Assembly (NCBI RefSeq): GCF_030818015.1
Contig: NZ_JAUSZX010000001.1
Coordinates: 1,984,001-2,048,000 of the forward strand
Length of the DNA: 64,000 nt
Reading direction: 5' to 3'
Origin: Arthrobacter globiformis
GTDB lineage: Bacteria; Actinomycetota; Actinomycetes; Actinomycetales; Micrococcaceae
Shown: one piece after another, positions 62,701-64,000 of the stretch
Layout: every line of letters begins with the position of its first letter
Position numbering within the stretch: the stretch's first letter is position 1
Translations under genes and position numbers: made by a program
The notes under the pieces: model-generated
The model's database searches: none
What the model was told of the DNA's origin: nothing
What the model saw: only the letters and a program-made list of their open reading frames with translations

Positions 62701-63241
62701 GCTGCTGGCGGTGATGCTGGGATTTCTCCCTGCACGGGCAGGCCGCATCGCGGTGACGGGCACCGCGGCGTGGTGCCCTCAGGAGGCGCACCTCTTCGAC
62801 TCCACCGTCCGCGGGAACCTGCTGCTCGGCAGCCAGCGGCAGGAGTCCGGCGCGGGGTCTGCGGAGGAGACCGAGCTGGCGATGCGGGAAGCGGTGGCCG
62901 CGGTTGGACTGGCGCCCCTGCTGGCGCGCCTGGAAGACGGCCTGGATACCCGCATTGGCCCGGGTGGAGCGTTTCTCAGCGGTGGCGAGCGGCAGCGGCT
63001 GGCAGTGGCGCGCACCCTCATGACGCAGGCCAACGTGATCCTCCTGGACGAGCCCACAGCGCACCTCGACGCCGAATCCGGCCGGGCCCTGATCGCGGAT
63101 CTGCGTGCCGGACTTGCGTCGCGCACCGTGGTGCTGGTGACCCATAACCCGGCCGACATCAGCCCCGACGATGCACTCCTGGACCTTCGCCCCGAAAACC
63201 GGCTGGCCGCCTCCGCAGTGATGGCGTCCGGGCGGAATTAA
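59723..63241 (+). CDS. cydDC: Fused CydD-CydC ABC exporter for cytochrome bd assembly
   Basis: In E. coli, CydD and CydC are separate halves of a transporter of reduced thiols/haem needed for bd maturation; here they are one 1172-residue protein. The first half has a membrane domain (about 10-320) and an ABC domain: Walker A GPSGAGKST (about 372-380), signature LSPGELRRVALAR and Walker B VMLLDEPTAHLD. The second half repeats this with Walker A near 985-993, signature LSGGERQRLAVAR and Walker B VILLDEPTAHLD. The first signature deviates (LSPGE). An Ala/Thr/Ser linker near residue 553 contains the 12-bp repeat unit TAAS. Start is TTG 6 bp after cydB; its stop overlaps the next gene's stop. Confidence 0.93.
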   Translation: MKPQFPSGPSTRRALYGLGLLAALKALSLVLMGQAVASVLAGLMTQDATWGDQLGWGAAGVVLRSVTVWAQGVAARRAALGVKEELRAQLLETALRNGVRAAGPSDGGLAVLATRGLDALDSYYTQYLPALVNCAAIPLLLGARILFADWVSAVVIVLTVPLVPVFMVLIGRYTEDKVRDAQAALSRLSGHMLELAKGLPVLVGLGRAAAQRRALENISEDYRQRTMGTLRTAFLSALALELIATISVAVVAVFIGVRLVHGDMALEAGLLALILAPDCYLPLRELGAAHHASDDGRAALAETTALLDAPELRRLVPGPAPADEPAGVETAGADGPASLTVRDLTVSYPGRQGPAVGPLSFSAPAGLVTALDGPSGAGKSTVLGVLAGTVGSGGGTAVSGTIEGFAAGEVAWVPQHPVMVADTVRGEVLLYLTAGTAAASAAVGGGPYAGGVLRCLAAVGADHLADKHPAELSPGELRRVALARGLARIEAGATVMLLDEPTAHLDRDSANRVHDAIRALRGRATIILVAHDRQTRELADRIVPLSGQRAEATAASTAASTTGGNLATAQVSASAVDRSASADGGGALSAVAGSVTAGVPVTEAQDSSAQTAAMLARLLAPVRGRFAASGIVGALAALFAVALSGLSGWLILRASEQPPIMYLLTAIVGVRFFGIGRAVLRYCERLLLHEAVFASLTKLRGGLWASLSQRALSLRRLLQGGNVLGAVIEDVDTVRDLLPRVVLPPVTAVAVAAAAAGTVGWLLPAALPAVLAAALVSLVAAPAAALLADRMSAKAEQRLRSGVLRRVAAALDARAELHANGAKQPVLGGIRALDRDATGAARRSAWAEGLGQALTVAACGAGALYSAVLAAPQVLSGSLPATTVGVVVLLQLALAEPFGAMTTAVRQFPALRAVLRRIGETGVLQPGEFSVDCKDTGQASRPVSRELGQPGVELDGLSAAWPGGGVVFSGLSAVAEPGRWLAVTGPSGAGKSTLLAVMLGFLPARAGRIAVTGTAAWCPQEAHLFDSTVRGNLLLGSQRQESGAGSAEETELAMREAVAAVGLAPLLARLEDGLDTRIGPGGAFLSGGERQRLAVARTLMTQANVILLDEPTAHLDAESGRALIADLRAGLASRTVVLVTHNPADISPDDALLDLRPENRLAASAVMASGRN

Positions 63242-63468
63242 CCCACCAGTGCCTGCTTCTGGCGGCCGTTGACCACTGACGAGGCGCCGCAGTTGGAGCA
63301 GGTGATCCGGTAGGAGCGTGAGGTCGTGAAGACCGGAATGAAGAACAGCGTGAACTTGGTGGCGCGCTCCTCAAGGTGCTGGTGGGCAAACACGCGGCAG
63401 TACTGACAGGTGGCCGACCGGCCGGGCAGCAGCTTCTGAATAGTCTTGAATCCGAAGAGTAGAAGCAT
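63238..63468 (-). CDS. Small zinc-ribbon protein
   Basis: A 76-aa protein with two C-x-x-C pairs, ATCQYCRVF and ITCSNCGASS, forming a zinc ribbon, and a hydrophobic centre (KFTLFFIPVFTTSRSYR). It matches the short zinc-ribbon domain proteins of Actinobacteria; role unknown. It is convergent with cydDC and the stop codons overlap by 4 bp (63238-63241). Confidence 0.85.
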   Translation of the reverse strand: MLLLFGFKTIQKLLPGRSATCQYCRVFAHQHLEERATKFTLFFIPVFTTSRSYRITCSNCGASSVVNGRQKQALVG

Positions 63469-63548
63469 TCTGCGCCTTTCAGGAAACGCCGGCAGCTATT
63501 GCCCCAGCCCGGTGATCTCCCCAGCCTACGGCTTGCCGCCCCGCCGCG

Positions 63549-63590
63549 TCAGGAACAGCCGAGCAGCGTTCAGGAACAGCAGCGCCGCTC
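63549..63590 (+). repeat. 21-bp imperfect tandem duplication, intergenic
   Basis: TCAGGAACAG recurs at 63549 and 63570 (21 bp apart), each followed by a C/G-rich tail with small differences. Confidence 0.6.
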
Positions 63591-63634
63591 AAACATGATG
63601 GCGCGGCCAGTTCCCGGCGGCTAGCCTGTTTCCC

Positions 63635-64000
63635 ATGACGCACAACGACGCCTCCGGCCTGCCCGCGGTCGGCTCCCGGGAGCTGCCCGCCGTCGACTTC
63701 CCGGAACTGCGGACCTGGAGCAAATCATGGAGTCCAGAAACAACCCTGTGGGGCCAAACACAGTCCTCGGCCTGGACTCCGGCGGTGTTCCCAGGGCCTA
63801 CGCCCGCCTGACCAAAAACAAGGACGGGGCAAAAGCCCATGGATTCTGTGCCGTGGACCCGCAGTGGCAGCGCCGCGGCATCGGCTCCGCCCTCCTGTCC
63901 TGGCTGGAGGCGCGGACCAGACAGCGGTTCGCGGAGGATGCCAGTGCCGAGGACGCCGGCGCAGGTTCAGGCAGTGCAGGTTCAGGCGGTGCAGAGCCAG
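63635..64000 (+). pseudogene. GNAT acetyltransferase gene, apparently frameshifted and shortened (3' end outside window)
   Basis: The plausible start, ATG 63635, has TAGCCT (63622-63627) 7 bp upstream, but its frame ends at TGA 63800-63802. The recognisable GNAT motif A, DPQWQRRGIGSALLSWLEAR, is in a second frame. There it is preceded by LGLDSGGVPRAYARLTKN and an internal ATG at 63727 with GGAG upstream. An ordinary GNAT needs roughly 80-100 residues before motif A; only about 35 are in frame here, so sequence seems missing as well as shifted. The reading near 63703-63730 (PELRTW in one frame, TADLEQIM in the other) fits a deletion between two short repeats. A 15-bp repeat (GSAGSGG) begins at 63961. 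Confidence 0.5.

Noticed and set aside
59534..63145. Open frame of 1203 codons antisense to cydB/cydDC
   Set aside because: Antisense shadow of the ABC transporter; rich in Gly/Arg/Gln with no motif, while the plus strand carries complete Walker motifs.
1..64000. CRISPR array, tRNA, rRNA, prophage, insertion sequence
   Set aside because: No regularly spaced direct repeats of CRISPR length, no cloverleaf or rRNA sequence recognised by eye, and no transposase, integrase or phage structural genes. A tRNA scan would be needed to be certain.

Overview
The window is a stretch of high-GC actinobacterial chromosome with dense housekeeping content. Gene order and content (murG-murC-ftsQ-ftsZ-pgeF-yggS-sepF-yggT-wag31, glnA2-glnE-glnA1 with lipA/lipB and sucB nearby, polyphosphate glucokinase, a DUF222/HNH protein, parE next to the primary sigma factor) point to Micrococcaceae, most likely Arthrobacter or Pseudarthrobacter. 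That is inference from gene content; no rRNA gene is present to confirm it. I saw no tRNA, rRNA, CRISPR array, insertion sequence or prophage.

Layout. 1-9.3 kb: the end of the division/cell-wall cluster (murG 3' end, murC, ftsQ, ftsZ, pgeF, yggS, sepF, yggT, wag31), then lspA and rluD. 9.3-19.4 kb: dnaE1, a flavin reductase, a membrane protein, hisD, nrdR preceded by three dyads, ppgK, map, a 54-aa SPOR-like protein and panB. 19.7-31.6 kb: the nitrogen/lipoate block glnA2-glnE, VOC and GNAT proteins, two unrecognised genes, glnA1 with a GlnR-like box, RDD, DUF3817, DUF4191, lipA and lipB. 31.8-44.7 kb: an atypical Ser/Thr kinase, a TIGR01777 epimerase, tricorn protease, OsmC, a small membrane protein, sucB, lpdA and pepA. 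44.9-55.3 kb: PAC2, MFS, DUF4192, rpoD, a frameshifted DUF222/HNH gene, a small zinc-ribbon protein and parE. 55.4-64 kb: a BlaI-M56 regulatory pair divergent from cydA-cydB-cydDC (fused), a zinc-ribbon protein and a decayed GNAT gene at the edge.

How the genes work together. FtsZ, SepF, YggT-family protein and Wag31 form the septation and polar-growth module. GlnA1 and GlnE form the adenylylation-controlled ammonium-assimilation module, with a candidate GlnR box at glnA1. LipB and LipA make the lipoyl cofactor needed by the two-lipoyl-domain SucB, whose lipoamide is reoxidised by LpdA. CydA, CydB and CydDC build cytochrome bd oxidase.

Most interesting observations. (1) Three exact dyads TTCTAC-N5-GTAGAA lie in the blaI/cydA intergenic region, one exactly over a candidate cydA -10 box, and a one-mismatch fourth copy lies 22 bp upstream of an unrelated small membrane protein gene at 39.5 kb. 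This suggests a BlaI/M56 circuit controlling the bd oxidase and at least one more gene. (2) About a dozen genes carry a -10-like hexamer 6-7 bp before the start codon and no Shine-Dalgarno sequence, suggesting leaderless transcripts. (3) Short in-frame tandem repeats (12-42 bp units, nearly all multiples of three) recur in linkers and tails of many unrelated genes.
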